Notes under the pieces: model-generated
Seen by the model: the letters and a program-made list of their open reading frames with translations, nothing else
Database searches by the model: none
Told to the model about the DNA's origin: nothing
Assembly (NCBI GenBank): GCA_004352715.1
Contig: SCFE01000009.1
Coordinates: 1,794,296-1,858,295 of the forward strand
From: Hofstenia miamia
Lineage: Eukaryota; Xenacoelomorpha; Acoela
Length of the DNA stretch: 64,000 nucleotides
Reading direction: 5' to 3'
Program-made: the position numbers and the translations under genes
Part shown: positions 23,551 through 36,700 of the stretch, piece by piece
How positions within the stretch are numbered: position 1 is the stretch's first letter
Layout of the letters: each line of letters starts with the position of its first letter

Positions 23551-26336
23551 GATCTTTGAAGATAATTGTTCCACGTTCTCCACTAGACTCTTCTAGTAAT
23601 TCTCATTACTTTGTTTATTATTATCCGCAATAAAATGTGTTTGGTATTAATTTCCATTTACTTCTTTGGCCTCTTGGTCGCAAATTTTATTTATTTGGGC
23701 TAAGTTACTCCTTTGCCCAAGGATTTATGTAATCTTGGGTACCCCATCCAATTTGCACCCACGAAGGTTACGGCACAAACCAATGCTCTAAGTTAGTGTC
23801 AGCATTTTCAATGTTCAGTTTGTGTTTCTGAAATAGTTCAATTTCCTAACGGATAGAGTATTACATTCTCGTAAATAATATTGTTTCGGTTTTAAAATGG
23901 TCTTTTTATAATAAAGGCACCTTTACTGCTAAAATTTTTTGAGAAATTTTTACAATTCTAAGAGAAATTGTTAGTAGAAATGTTCTAAGCAGGTGAAATC
24001 AATCAAGTTAGATCAAACTTCAATTTGTGTAAATTATGTTTTCCAAATAATTGCAATAGAAATATTGGCACATACTTAAAAAATCGAAATGTATGAAATA
24101 TTATTCAATGGCACAAATATGTTTACTAAATTTTACAATGATTTAAAAAATTTACTATAAATGTTTCTAAAAAACACAATCTAATAGTGTTTAAATTTTA
24201 AAAAACTCAACTACAGTATAATTGATTTTTTCATCAATAGGGTGGCAAGAGAAATTACGCTTTGCTATACTTGAGCGATTTTAGTTGGTGTCAATGCACA
24301 TTGAAGTTCTGTACTTTGTAAACTATTTGAAAGTACAACCTCTATTTTTGTTGGATAAAAATTAAGTTTTCACGTGTCATTTTCGAAATTTAATTAAGAA
24401 ATTATAAAATGAATTTCCTAAGCTAATCTGAGATACATGCAATAGCGTTAGAATTTTCGCATAATCTAAATGTAACTCAAATGAATGCTAAAATTTGTCT
24501 TACAAAATTATATTGCTCAATGATTTAAAGATAATTACTATGCAGTTGAGATATATAATTCTTATACCAATACCATAGCAACTGTCAAGCAACTGAATCC
24601 TTGATTGAAATGCTAATTTAAATTTTTTCAAAACAAAGACAATTGGTTTTGAGGAATAGTATCTGAATTTTTTCAATTATTTATTAATAGGGAACTTTCT
24701 GTTCTAAACTGTAAGCAGTCACGACAGCAATTTTAGTTACTAAATTTAGCAACTTAATCGAATTTCTTAGTGTCAATTATAAAATTATATTTTTTCAAAA
24801 GTTAAACAATATTTTTTTTCCAAGAATAATGATGTGAAAATTTATATAGATCTCAATATGTTTAAAAATCCTTTTGCAATCTCACCCTCATTTGATTGCG
24901 ACTCCACAATAAATTAATGATTCAGCCTTCCATTGAAGTTCTTGTATACATTTCCATTATTTAAGTTGTTACTTTTAATTTTCAAGCTTTTTCTGTCAAA
25001 AATAGTTCAAAGAAACAATTTAATTCGTTTAAGTGATGTAATATTGATTATGTAAAAACATTTTCAAGCCTTTGCTTGAATGTAACAAAAAATTTGACTT
25101 TGATGCTACAACTACGTCTAGTTACTTCAAGTGATCAATCTTCAGTAAATTCGTAAGTAATTGTATATTTGGAATACAAATTTCGAACACTAAAGTTGCT
25201 TCTGTTTGAATAATTTTATTTACAATTTCTCAATTGAAATAATTCTTGAGAATAAAAAATTTAAATAGTCTATTTTTAAGAAAACATCACATATTGGGAT
25301 TTAAAATTGAATCCAAACTATAAATTTTTTTACACAAATTGACTACTGTGAACCATCTAGATCCTACTTCATCAATAGCATATCTTGCATGCTTAGATCT
25401 AATCATTTCAAGTAAATATACATATGTATTCCATTAATCACCATATTCACTGATTCGAAACTATCTGCTGAGTTGAGTTGTAAAGAAAATTTTGTATCAA
25501 ATTACAAGTGCACTCTAAAAATTACTTTGTGATTTCTAGGCAGTAAAAATTCTGAATTTTTAAAGAAATTTTGACATAGGACTGTCAAAATAATGTTATT
25601 TATTTTAATTATAATATCTACAAAGTCTAGTATTTGGCATAAACAATAATGATGACACAAAATATTTTGTAGTTCTGTATGAATTTATTAGTTTTTCGAA
25701 TTGCATTTCTTACAATTGCAGGAATGAGTTTGTTGTTGTTAAAAAATGTTATTTAAATGATATGGACTGGACAATAAACACCTAAACGCATGTTTATTTC
25801 AAATTTGTATAATTCTAAATTCACAGAAGCACCTGATATGGTAATTACAAAAGATGGAAAAAAATCAACTTAACAAAATCTTGATCTTTTTATTATGCAG
25901 ATTTATAAAGAAGAATTTGAATATTAAAAAGAAAATATTTTTGAAATTGAGTTCTTAAAGCAGGCCAAAGCTTTTTAAGAAATGTATAGTTCAAAATGTA
26001 TTTTGGAAGTAGCCCACTTTTTTATAAGTTTTGGGGTCAGATTTCCGTTTGAATTTCAAGAATTGTATTTCAAAGATACTTAATATTCTTAATACTACAT
26101 ATTTTATAAAAACTTCTCATCCATATTTGATACATTCTTACACTAATTATATAAGCATGAAATTCGATATTTTTTCTGTTTACTAATCTAATATTTCGTG
26201 TTACATAATTATATTTACAATTTTGCAAATGTATGCGAGCTCAAATACATGCTTATCCATTAATATATATAATTAATTACACACATATATATAATAAATA
26301 TATGTAAATATAAATGTATATATTTTTATAAATATA

Positions 26337-26339
<3 letters not shown>

Positions 26340-26368
<29 letters not shown>
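26340..26368. repeat. (TA)n microsatellite
   Basis: An uninterrupted TA dinucleotide tract of about 29 bp. A similar one is at 26501-26528. Confidence 0.9.
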
Positions 26369-26371
<3 letters not shown>

Positions 26372-26496
26372 TTGTATCAATTTTCAAAAACGTTGTATTT
26401 TGTAATTGACAAGTTAATGTGCTGTTACCTTTTTTGTGCCAACCGTCAATGCTTGTTCTAAGACTTCATTAATATTAGAGCCTCCTCATCTAAATA

Positions 26497-26531
<35 letters not shown>

Positions 26532-26844
26532 CAATAATTGCTTAAACAAAGAATTGATATTGTGCAGTCCATAATCATAATCGGGAAGTAGATATTTTGT
26601 CTTGATCCATTTTTAGTGAGATAACTACTATGTAAAATTTGCTTTAACTTAAATACTGATAATTTCTTCTGTAGCTGCTTAGCGCACTATGAAAGTAGGT
26701 GTTCTTACATTTAACCCCAGCGCAAAGTTCAAAATTTTTTCGATAGTATTGTTAAAAATAACTCCAGTTAAAGACATATACACTTGATTACCTATAGAAG
26801 TACAGTTAGCATATGTTACCATTAACTCTTAGACTTAATTCCAC

Positions 26845-27025
26845 TAGGAATTTTTCAAAATCTGTGATGGTTTCTTCAATAAAATTTTAAGCACTTGTAA
26901 CTCGCGAGCTGATGAAGATATTTATATTCTGAAAGCACCACAAGATGGAGAATTGTATCCTACGGGGCAAAATTCTCTAACTTTGCCGGCGGTGCGCCTG
27001 AACGAGGTTAACACTGTTAAAAGGT
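26845..27025 (+). repeat. dispersed repeat family, copy c (partial)
   Basis: Shares the stretch around 'aagcacttgtaactcgcgag' and 'ctgaaagcaccacaagatgg' with copies at 51589-52010 and 58850-59260. Only the first part of the family sequence is present. It is non-coding and its class is unknown. Confidence 0.5.
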
Positions 27026-28495
27026 TAAATATAGGATTTGCCTGAAGGTAGATAAATTTTCAACTCGAAAACATTAGGGTTTTTATTTCAAAAAGACACA
27101 TTTTTTAATATTTCTCGTGTTTTTTAAATATTCAAAATTAGATTTTCTGTCATTTTATTGATCACATGTAATTGAGATCACATTAATTTCGGCATATAAA
27201 TAGAAGTTGAAAATGTTTCTAGGTTATCGATCAGCTTAGGCAACTCAAGTAAAAATACGAAAATTGTTAAAATTATTAAATATTTATAAAAACAATGTTC
27301 AGTTTTCCCGGAAAAGGAAAATATTTACAATAAAAATAATTATATGAAAATTCGACCAAGACTTAAAAATTTAAGAGAAGTCAACTTTAGAACTATATTC
27401 AGAAGGAGTACGATTCTAAGAGTATTGAGTGTCATAAGTAAGACATTAGCAATGATTTTAATATAGGTAAGGTATTTAAAGCTAAATCATTGAAATTGTA
27501 TAAAAGAATAGGGTACAATCTAAGCCATTATTGAGATTAACGTTTAGATAAGTTACTACGTTTATACAAGTTTTCATTGATAATATACTTATCTTGGTTT
27601 AAGCTTAGTATATGTTGTTTTCTACTATATATTCAACTTAGTTTGTGCCTATGATGCTGATTTTCACAAACCTCATTACAAAAGTTGACAGCATGACTTC
27701 AAGAACATTTTTATTTACCAAGATTCGACTGTGTGAATTTTTTACATAGCACTGTTTTGTATATGATCTCGACACAACTACCCCAGTAAATGATGCCTCA
27801 AACATTGAAACTTTTTTCAATTCTGAGATTAATTAAAGTGTCACACTTTTCATACCATTATATTTAATTTTTCTAAACTAACTTAATTGCATTCGGGACA
27901 CTCTAAGCTAATGAGTTCTAAACAGAAAGCCTGTACGTTTCTAAGAGCCAAGAGGAACAACAAAAATATTTTGCTTCAAAATTTTGAAAAAATGACTACA
28001 AGAAATTTATCTGTCCACAGAGTATTTTAATAATTTGCAAATTATATTGTTCAAAAAACTTAAGGGCATATGAAGCATTTTTTTAAATATTTTTAATCTA
28101 ATATATAATTTTAGTTTTGTTGCAAGGAAAGGAATTCATATTTATTTGATACATAATTTTTATGTATTTTTAGCTTTCCTTAAAAAGTATAATCTTATTG
28201 CCATCCTGTTTTTCAATTTTTTCAGAGTTTCACATTTAATATTTTATTTAAAAATTTTTGCTGCTCAATATATGAATGTATTTACTATAGTTGCTTAAAA
28301 ATTTCCCTAAATAGCATATTATAAAAGCCATAAATTTTTAAAATTTAATAAGCAATTTTCCTTTAAAATTTAAAAAACTCAACTCGCATATTCCCAACAG
28401 ATACACACTGAGAAACAACATCGAATTTTCAGATATCCGTTCAAGAAATCCTATTGGTTAAAACAAAAGCTTCCATAAAATGACTTATTTTTAAA

Positions 28496-28647
28496 ATGAA
28501 CTCTACAGAAAATGTGCTCGAATTTACTGAGGCGGCAAATTTAACCGAAGCCACTGTTACTTCTACAGCTAAGCCTACAGGAAATCCATGGGATGATGCT
28601 ACGTGGATTCTTACAAGCACATTTATCATTTTTACGATGCAGTCGGG
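28496..28647 (+). CDS. AMT: ammonium transporter (AMT family), first coding exon only
   Basis: ATG at 28496 opens 50 codons plus two bases, ending at a gttaga donor. The N-terminus is polar and acidic with two N-glycosylation sequons (NST at residue 2, NLT at residue 15), as expected for an extracellular tail. It then enters WDDATWILTSTFIIFTMQSG, which is diagnostic of the first transmembrane helix of AMT/MEP transporters; the family continues FGLLESG, exactly where this exon stops. AMT proteins move ammonium across the plasma membrane. No further AMT exon was found before the Tc1 joint at 30816 or elsewhere in the window, so the gene appears cut off. If the donor is ignored, the ORF runs 20 codons further and loses similarity at once. 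Confidence 0.85.
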
Positions 28648-30815
28648 GTTAGATTCTTTAATTCAATACGATTTTTATAAATATCAATTTCCTAAAATTT
28701 CATTGTAATAAGCAGATGTTATATTTATATCAAAACTTTCCTCATTTCAAATACATCCTATCATTTTTTTTTTAAATTACGAATAAAAGTATAAAGATAT
28801 ACATTGATGCACTCAGTCAAATTAAATTACAACAAGTAGCAATTATAAAAGGTGAGTGAGTTATTATGGTATTTATATTCCTAAGTTTTGGACAGTCGAA
28901 CAAATATTAAAGAGTTTCTTTCACTTCCATTTTGAAAGTGGTCCAAAAAGGGTACTCCAAAATAGCGTTAACAATTGCGTGAACAAAGGCATTTAAATGA
29001 ACCATATAGCGTGAACTAATGCGTTAACTAGAGGAGTGTTAAAAACTTGTGTTCACCATCGCTTGGTAACTTGTTAACCAAGAATACTAATGCATACGAA
29101 TTAATTATTATGATTTTGCTGCTTTTAGTTGAATATACATTTAGATATATGTCAATGTAAAAATATATTCAAATATACATAATTTCGCAATTAAATTTTA
29201 AGAAACCATTATTCTATATAAATAAAAATATGACATTTGAATCTTAACAATAAAATACAACCGTCTTCAAAGGATTCCATTTTTTGTTGAACTGGTAATA
29301 ATGACTAGCAATGCGATAGGATACTCAAAACCTTTGATTCTACTTTAATCGGATTTCTTATCTTAATTCCTTTTGCAATAAACTTGATGAGTTCGTTGGT
29401 TTTTAACTCGCAAAGAGAAAATAGTCAACGAAGTTCCAAGAAATTTACATTGCAGCGCTTTTCTATTGCAATCAAAATTAATTAGTGTGATATAATGCCT
29501 CAAAATTCTATTTAAAAAATTTGGTTTGTGCAATAACATTAATTTAAATACAATATATAGTTGTACCATTCGAAATATTTGATCCGTTGCGAAATTTAAA
29601 TTTTTGTGCAGGCCACTGGTGTGGAAATAAAAGGAGCTCAACGAACAATTTCTCAGAAATATGAAATGTAGAATGGCTTCATTGTTCATCTGAAGAATTT
29701 ATATAATCTTGTGCTTGTCTTTGCTGCATTTCATCAAATGTCAGATTCTTACGGAAAATCAATATCCATTAAAATTTTATGTGTATTGCATGCATATTCA
29801 TTTGATAGTATGCCATTTTCCATTTTATTTGCCACAAACACCATTTGGCACTAATGGCATTCTATTTAGCAAGCATCAGTCTAAATCGCTTAAAATAAAT
29901 TTGCTTATTGTGGCCTTCGCTTTTTCAAGTTGCACTTATCACCGCTTGCGCTTTTGTGCCTTTATTACGTTCACTTGGACGTCAAAATAGCTTAGCCTAA
30001 ATGAATGGTGGTCAAATAGGTAGCGACTTCTCTCCAAAACCGGATCACAAAAAACTGCAAATTTTATTTCAAGTCGAGTTCCATCTCTGATTTAGATAGT
30101 GATGATTATGTTTTAATTATGCAGGATCTACCCTATTCAGATATGGGTAGGTTCTCTTCCCGAAACGATGCGTCTCTAATCAACCTTATCAGAAACATCC
30201 CCAGAAATCAAACTTAGCTGCAAAATACATGATCCGATTCATTTTCAAAATACGGATTAATCTTGCTATTTTTGAGATAAAAATTCCTTGAATCTAGCAA
30301 AATACAATGCACAAAGGAATTTTTTCTGTCCTTTATGTATAATTCCTTAGTATTGTGAAATTATTAGCAGATCTAAATGCATTCATCTTAATAAAACTTT
30401 CTATTAACAATTGCTTAATGACACGTTTAGATTGTTGATTAACCGCAGCTTATAACCCTCGCTTACCATTTTTGCGCTGCTTGCTTAGCTTACGCTTGTG
30501 ATTGTCAATACACTGGTCTAAATGGCAATAGCTCCATTCTATTTGTAAAAAATATATTTAAAATTCACATGATAGTTTTTTAGATTTCCATATAGTTAAT
30601 TTTGTTTGAATTCATGATTTATATTGAACAAATATCGATGCTCATTATCTAATATAAACTTTCAAGTGCGATGATGCTTAAAAAATTGGTTGAACAATAT
30701 TTGACAATGTTTGCTATTCAAAATTCGTACTTGATATAATTCATATACATTTTTGCTCTGTGTAATATTTTAAAATTCAGATTAAAACAGGCTAAAATAA
30801 AGACAGGATACAAAA
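28648..30815. other. AT-rich stretch after the AMT exon
   Basis: About 2.2 kb with no recognisable AMT exon or other gene on either strand. Small ORFs (for example 29363-29689 minus and 29709-29990 plus) show no family motif. It ends where sequence shared with 47932 begins. Confidence 0.55.
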
Positions 30816-32576
30816 TTCTCACAGCATCCATTATGCACGATATGTTAATTGCACTTTTAAAAGTGTCAAGTGTATTTACAGTCTCGTGCAAAAGTTTTAG
30901 CCATTCGCAGAACCAATAGTTCAATAGTAGTTTATTTCAGTTCTGATGAACATAATCAAAACTTGAAACATTTTACGTAAAGCCCNTTGTATGTTTTTGA
31001 ACAAAGCGAATGCATGCTGAGAGTGACGTTTTCAAGTAACAATTTGTTTGCAGCCGTGTAGAAGTTTTAGTCACTTTCACAAATCCAACATACACGTTAG
31101 TAAGAACTGTTTCAAAATAAGAATAGTTTGTCATAATAACAAAATAGCAACAAAACATACACATATGTAACTAAAAGTTTGAGTTAGAACTTGGAATGAC
31201 TTTCCTTGACCCGCACAACTTCAACCACTCTTTTCGGCAATGATTCGAAAAGTTTCACTATTGTAGCATCCGGAATAAGTGCCCATTCTTCTTGCACGAC
31301 TGCCCAAAGTTCGTTCCTGTTTCTCGGGCGCCTTTCCTGAACTTTTTGTTTGAGAACATCCCATAAATTTTCAATAATGTTGAGATCGGGACTTTGGGGA
31401 GGCCAGTTCTCAACATACGAAATGTTGTGGTCCTCCAAGTAACTGAGTGTGAAACGTGAAGTATGCACCCGTGCACCGTCCTGCTGTAGCACAAGCCCAG
31501 GATGAAGAATATTTCGCAATGAATTATCCAAAATACGACAATATTTAGTCGAATTTACGTTTCCATGGAATCTCTCTAGGACACGTACGCCATCTGCTCG
31601 TATAGCCCCCAAACCATCTGAGAAGTAGGAAATTTCGTAGTTTTGCTCGTATATTTTTCATGGAATCGTGTTCCTGGAGGTCTACAGACGTATTTCCTAA
31701 ATCGCTCGCCTACACACAAAAACACTCATGTGTGAAGATGTGCTTGCTCCAATTCCCAAAACGCCACATGTACCTGTCTTAGCAATATGTTAATCTTTTT
31801 CTTTTATATGCCAAAGTGAGAAATGGTTTTTTGGCTACTATTCGGCCAAAGAGCAGGGCACCTCGTAAATGTCTTTTTGTTGTTTATGTCTACTGATATA
31901 ACAGTGACTATAAATCAGTCGCTGACCAGACTTGTGCTGCGGTTAAAGTGGGCGTTTTCTTTGATTCTCGAACAATTATTCGTTTTTGTTTGGGCATCAG
32001 AGAGGAGAACGACCCGTTCGGGGTAAATCCTCAACTGGTAATCCACTTAGGTGCTTTTTAACGAAATGGTGAACTGTTGTTAGAGAAACAGACAGTTGTT
32101 TGGCAATTTTAAACCTATTCTGACCAGAACGAAATAAATCAAGAACTTCGTGACGTTTCTCACGTGTAATATGAGTTACTAAAACTTATGCACGGCTGTT
32201 TACTGGTTGTTAACACAAAAGTTGACTATCAGCGTATGCAGTAATCTTCTATATTTTCTCAGNTGACGTTTCTCACGTGTAATATGACCCATAGTTTCAT
32301 AAACTGGTTGCTTCTGTTTAATTTGGCATAGAAAGAGCAAAAACCTGTCAAATATTGACAAACATATTCAAACACATCCACATTAGTAAAGTGACTGAAA
32401 TTTATGCACGGCTGTTTACTGGTTGTTAACACAAAAGTTGACTATCAGCGGATGCAGTAATCTTCTATATTTTCTCAGGAGACATCATTTTGCAGTGTAA
32501 TGGCTATTTAATTTGAATTTGGTCGAATAATTGAAATTGGTAACGTTGAGGATTAATAAAGTTGTTATAAAACGAT
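30816..32576 (-). repeat. Tc1-bearing segment, left arm of inverted pair
   Basis: The reverse complement of this segment matches 46537-47932. The match includes the Tc1 copy and DNA on both sides of it, starting at gagaa (30816-30820 / 47928-47932) and ending at the 1000-N gap edge. Single Ns at 30986 and 32263 interrupt it; the first replaces about 27 bp that are present in the other copy. It separates DOCK blocks A and B. Confidence 0.85.
31051..32198 (-). mobile_element. Tc1-like transposon, inactive transposase
   Basis: The ends are cagccgtgtagaagttttag and the inverted ttatgcacggctg, giving Tc1-type TIRs over about 1.15 kb. The minus strand encodes a Tc1 transposase. The N-terminal helix-turn-helix lies near 32160-31980. 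RIVAKKPFLTLAYKRKRL comes next. The C-terminal catalytic half (31612-31184) contains QQDGARVHTS and WPPQSPDLNIIENLWD, giving the second Asp and the Glu of the DD34E triad. Defects: an in-frame stop near 31785; a short G-run shifting frame just before GAIRADG; and the site of the first catalytic Asp reads FTHECF where the family has F(S/T)DES, so the Asp is replaced by His. It is therefore not autonomous. Confidence 0.9.
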
Positions 32577-33425
32577 TGAAGTATCCCCCGTGCACCGTCC
32601 TGCTGTAGCACAAGCCCAGGGTGAAGGAAATTTCGCAATGAATTATCCAAAATACGACAATATTTCGTCGAATTTACGTTTCCAAGGGATTCTCTCTAGG
32701 ACACGTACGCCATCTGCTTGTAGCCCCCAAACCATCTGAGAAGTAGGAAATTTCCTAGTTTTGCTCGTATATTTTTTATGGAATCGTGTTCCTGGAGGTC
32801 TACGGACGTATTTCCTAAATCGCTCGCCTACAGACTTCTATATTTTCTCAGGAGACATCATTTTGCAGTGTAATGGCTATTTAATTTGAATTTGGTCGAA
32901 TAATTGAAATTGGTAACGTTGAGGATTAATAAAGTTGTTATAAAACGATGAAGTATGCACCCGTGCACCGTCCTGCTGTAGCACAAGCCCAGGATGAAGA
33001 ATATTTCGCAATGAATTATCCAAAATACGACAATATTTAGTCGAATTTACGTTTCCAAGGGATTCTCTCTAGGACACGTACGCCATCTGCTTGTAGCCCC
33101 CAAACCATCTGAGAAGTAGGAAATTTCCTAGTTTTGCTCGTATTTTTTTATGGAATCGTGTTCCTGGAGGTCTACAGACGTATTTCCTAAATCGCTCGCC
33201 TACAGACAAAAAGCACTCATGTGTGAAGATGTGCTTGCTCCAATTCCCAAAACGCCACATGTACCTGTCTTTGCAATATGTTTTCTTTTATGTGTCAAAG
33301 TGAGAAGTGGTTTTTTGCTATTCGACCAAAGAGCCCGGCACCTCGTAAAACTCTTTTTGTAGTGTCTACTGATATAACAGTGTCTAATTCAGTCGCTGAC
33401 CGGACTTGTGCTGCGGTTAAAGTTA
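32462..33425 (-). mobile_element. rearranged Tc1 fragments with a 115-bp direct repeat
   Basis: A 115-bp sequence beginning cttctatattttctcaggag occurs at 32462-32576 and again at 32835-32949. Pieces of Tc1 transposase lie after each copy: about 32590-32834 and 32958-33425, both minus strand. The second piece again encodes FTHECF and RFRKYVCRPPGTRFH. The pieces are out of order and truncated. This patch forms the left edge of DOCK block B. Confidence 0.8.
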
Positions 33426-33731
33426 TACATAGTTATTTTAAGTTGGACCCGAGGTTTGTGCATATTTGGGCGTTTGCTGTAACCACCTATAATTAAATAA
33501 GTATTTTGTAATGGAAGTGTCCCTTTAAACGCTGTTTAAGACGTAATATATTTTTATTCTAATGTTTGTTAAGTTTTGGTCAATCTATAAAACTTCCAAA
33601 TCTGCTCATTCTTTTGATGAATGGCCTTCTTTCTTCAAGCATTCCTTTAATTGTGAGAGCATGAAAATTGCTCAATTCATAGAGATGATAATGCGTTTGT
33701 TATTTATTCATTTTACCATTTTCTAATTTAG

Positions 33732-36700
33732 CTTTTGAATGCAAAGTCCAATATCTTCCTGGAAGTTTTGAAAGCTGTACGAAATATTTGAATGGCAGTG
33801 AACTACGCTGCCGGAAAATGGGCTTTCCTTCGATGCTTTTACCATGTAAGATACTTTTGGCATTAATACTTTTTAGAAGTTAAGAGACATATTAGACAGA
33901 AATAGATGCGTTTATCTAATTCATAATTCCAAGCGTGTTGATTATTGTAATGCATTGGTTTTACCAATAAAAAATATATATTTTTAACGCTAAATATTTC
34001 CAATATTCTTAAAATCCTATTATTACAATTTGCAATAATATTTCTTTATCTAGTGCAGGGTTCGATTAACAACGCGACAAGTAGATCACTCTCATTACCC
34101 ATTTCCTTGATTTTGTCGAAATCATCATGCACTGTAGCGAGCAGGACGGTCGTTTTGTTTCATTCATTGTTCTATTTTCAAGTTATTTAAATTAGAAAGC
34201 GCTACTATTAGTAATCCAAATAGTATTACGCTGAGCAACACTAAGAAAATATAGAAATTCTATAAGATATCCCTAACAATTCGAATGGGCAGATTTCATT
34301 TTTGCAATGTAGAAGGGGATCATGTTACATGTACCTGAAATTATTTTTCGGAAATGTATTTGCCAAACTGTCATATACATTAGTAAGATTCCTTTTTGTC
34401 AAAAGCATATTATCTTATCAACAAGTTTTTCGCAACAGATTATATCTATGTCTAATTTTTTATTGATTTAAAATATTGACATGCCCAATTAATGACAAGA
34501 AAACTTAGTTTATCGCTATTTTCCGATAGTTAATTAAAATACAATTGTATGCCAAATAGCTGGATTGCTTTTAAACGCTTTAAAATTAGCTATTAATCAA
34601 TGCAGTAAGCTATCATTACACATCAAAATCACTTATAAATATAGCACATTTTTTTGCAAAGTTATAAAAATCCAGTTTTTGTGACCACTCTTGAATAACT
34701 ACAAACACTTTTTCTATTTATGAGCTCCTGATGCATCAGGTTTGTAGCATCCAGCAAATTTCGGCTAACATTGATACAGAAGGCTTTCCTTTATACAGTT
34801 GTTTCATTAGAAAATTATCTCATTTACAAAAACTAAATGCTATTCATCCATGCATACATCTTTCCATTTTTAATAGTTTCTTCAAATGAAATTGTACTAC
34901 AATGATGCTGTAACGAATTTTGTATCAATGCTTTTCTTTTCAAAATTTTGCTATTTTGTGACTAGTTGACATGCTTTCCAAAACGTTTCATACGTTAATT
35001 TCGAGTGTTCACTATACTTGAGTTGATTTTATTAATTCTTGTCCAATTGAAATACTTGAACTCGACTCGAATCTCAAGTACTCGCAATACTATATTGCAA
35101 TTATCTTGATAATTTTTATTTGAAATTCTTGTATACAATTACAAATCCAGTCGCTCATCTAAGCTTTATAGACAAAGCTTATTCCTCATTTACTATTTCT
35201 AAATTTTTAACTGTATTAATATACTAGAATTCCAGGGTTCCATTTTAAATTCTATTCTCATGTTTTGTTTAGCTGAAGAGCGACATTCAGTTTATTTGAT
35301 AGTGCAGAGTGGACGGTTCCAATCAGCGAAGTTAATCAAGTTCACTGTCGAAGTCGTTGATGATACAACAAAAGCTGTACTACCGGTAGGTTTTTTCATT
35401 TCCAACTCCTTATTGATTATAATCAATAGGTACAAAGGTGCAAAATTATACTTTTAATACCTAAATATGAAAAGTACTGCTTTTTACTAGGTAGTTTTAC
35501 GTACTGAATTCGAATTTCTTACTTGTGTCGCAAGCGTTTTTAAAAGCATTCCACGCAGCAAGCTCGACCTGTCTTAGACAGCTATCAAAGCGGAGTCTTT
35601 TCGTAGTCTTCTGGTGTCAAGACCGACTAAAACACCATAGTTTAGGTTTGCATCGGTTAGGTTTTTGAATTTACTGCACAGGTATTTAAACCATTACCTT
35701 GTTTGTCCATCGTGACAAAACCTTTTATAAAGCTAAGTTTAATGTGAAGAGTAGGCAGGATAAAGTTTTGTTTAGTAACAACTGCCTTGAATTTAACATT
35801 AAAATCGCCAATCATAGCATTCTGTCGATCGAGCCATTTTCGTCTCGCATGATGATCTTTATCAGCTCTTCTATCCCATAAACACAAGAACATATGTACA
35901 TTGTATATCCCGTTTGCAATCCAATCCACTACTTTTAAATCTGTACATAACTTCACTGCATTTATGATAAGTTGAGACCAATACATAGGTGTAGCAAAAG
36001 GCATACCTGACCCACTACCATTTCATCAGTTCAACAATTTGGTGTAGCAATGCTTACAGCATATATGAGCCCTCATGCTTTGTGCTAATCATCAACTTCT
36101 ACACCAATATACGAGGGTTAATCAATAAATATGTTTCCCATTTTTCCAATTTCGTAAAATCATAATTTATTTAAACAAAAATAACACAAATACAAAGTCT
36201 ACACATTTATGACTCAAAGTAACCTCCATCAACTGCAATACACTTCTCCCTGAGATATGGGAGACTCATAATTTTTTGCTCTGTGCCAGACCTGCTCACC
36301 TGGTCTATAGAGGCCTTCCATTCAGCATTGATGTCTTTCTTCGATAGAAAGCGCTATCCACGAAGTGCCTCCTTGATTGCAGAGAATAGGAAAATGTCGA
36401 AAGTAAACATATCTTGCGAGTAAGGTGGGTCACTAAGCACTTCCCACTGAGCCGCCATCTCCACAACGCATCTTTTGAAGTGAGGATTCGCTGTCATGTT
36501 GATGAGGAGGAACCCTCCGAAAGGTAGGCTTTTTCATTCCTAGCTTTTTAGAGATTATCTTCCAAGCTGTTCCATGAGAAATAGTTAGCTCTGTAGCTAC
36601 TTGATCCACTGATTCTGCGACCCTCGTGAACCAAAGCCCAATCGTTTCAGTTTTTTATCTGTGCTCACTGCAACAGAACGACCAGGCCTTTGCACATCAA

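Larger units (their letters stand above)
20891..28495. other. long AT-rich region without recognised genes
   Basis: I found no exon chain, conserved protein motif or RNA gene here. It contains a foldback MITE (22087-22268), a GC-rich degenerate repeat (about 23220-23550), two (TA)n tracts (about 26340-26368 and 26501-26528) and part of a dispersed repeat (26845-27025). Short ORFs here have no family resemblance. Confidence 0.6.

Noticed and set aside
28441-28629. Minus-strand ORF of 62 codons
   Set aside because: It is the antisense shadow of the ammonium transporter exon.
31258-31494. Minus-strand ORF of 78 codons
   Set aside because: It is an out-of-frame reading of the Tc1 transposase C-terminal half.
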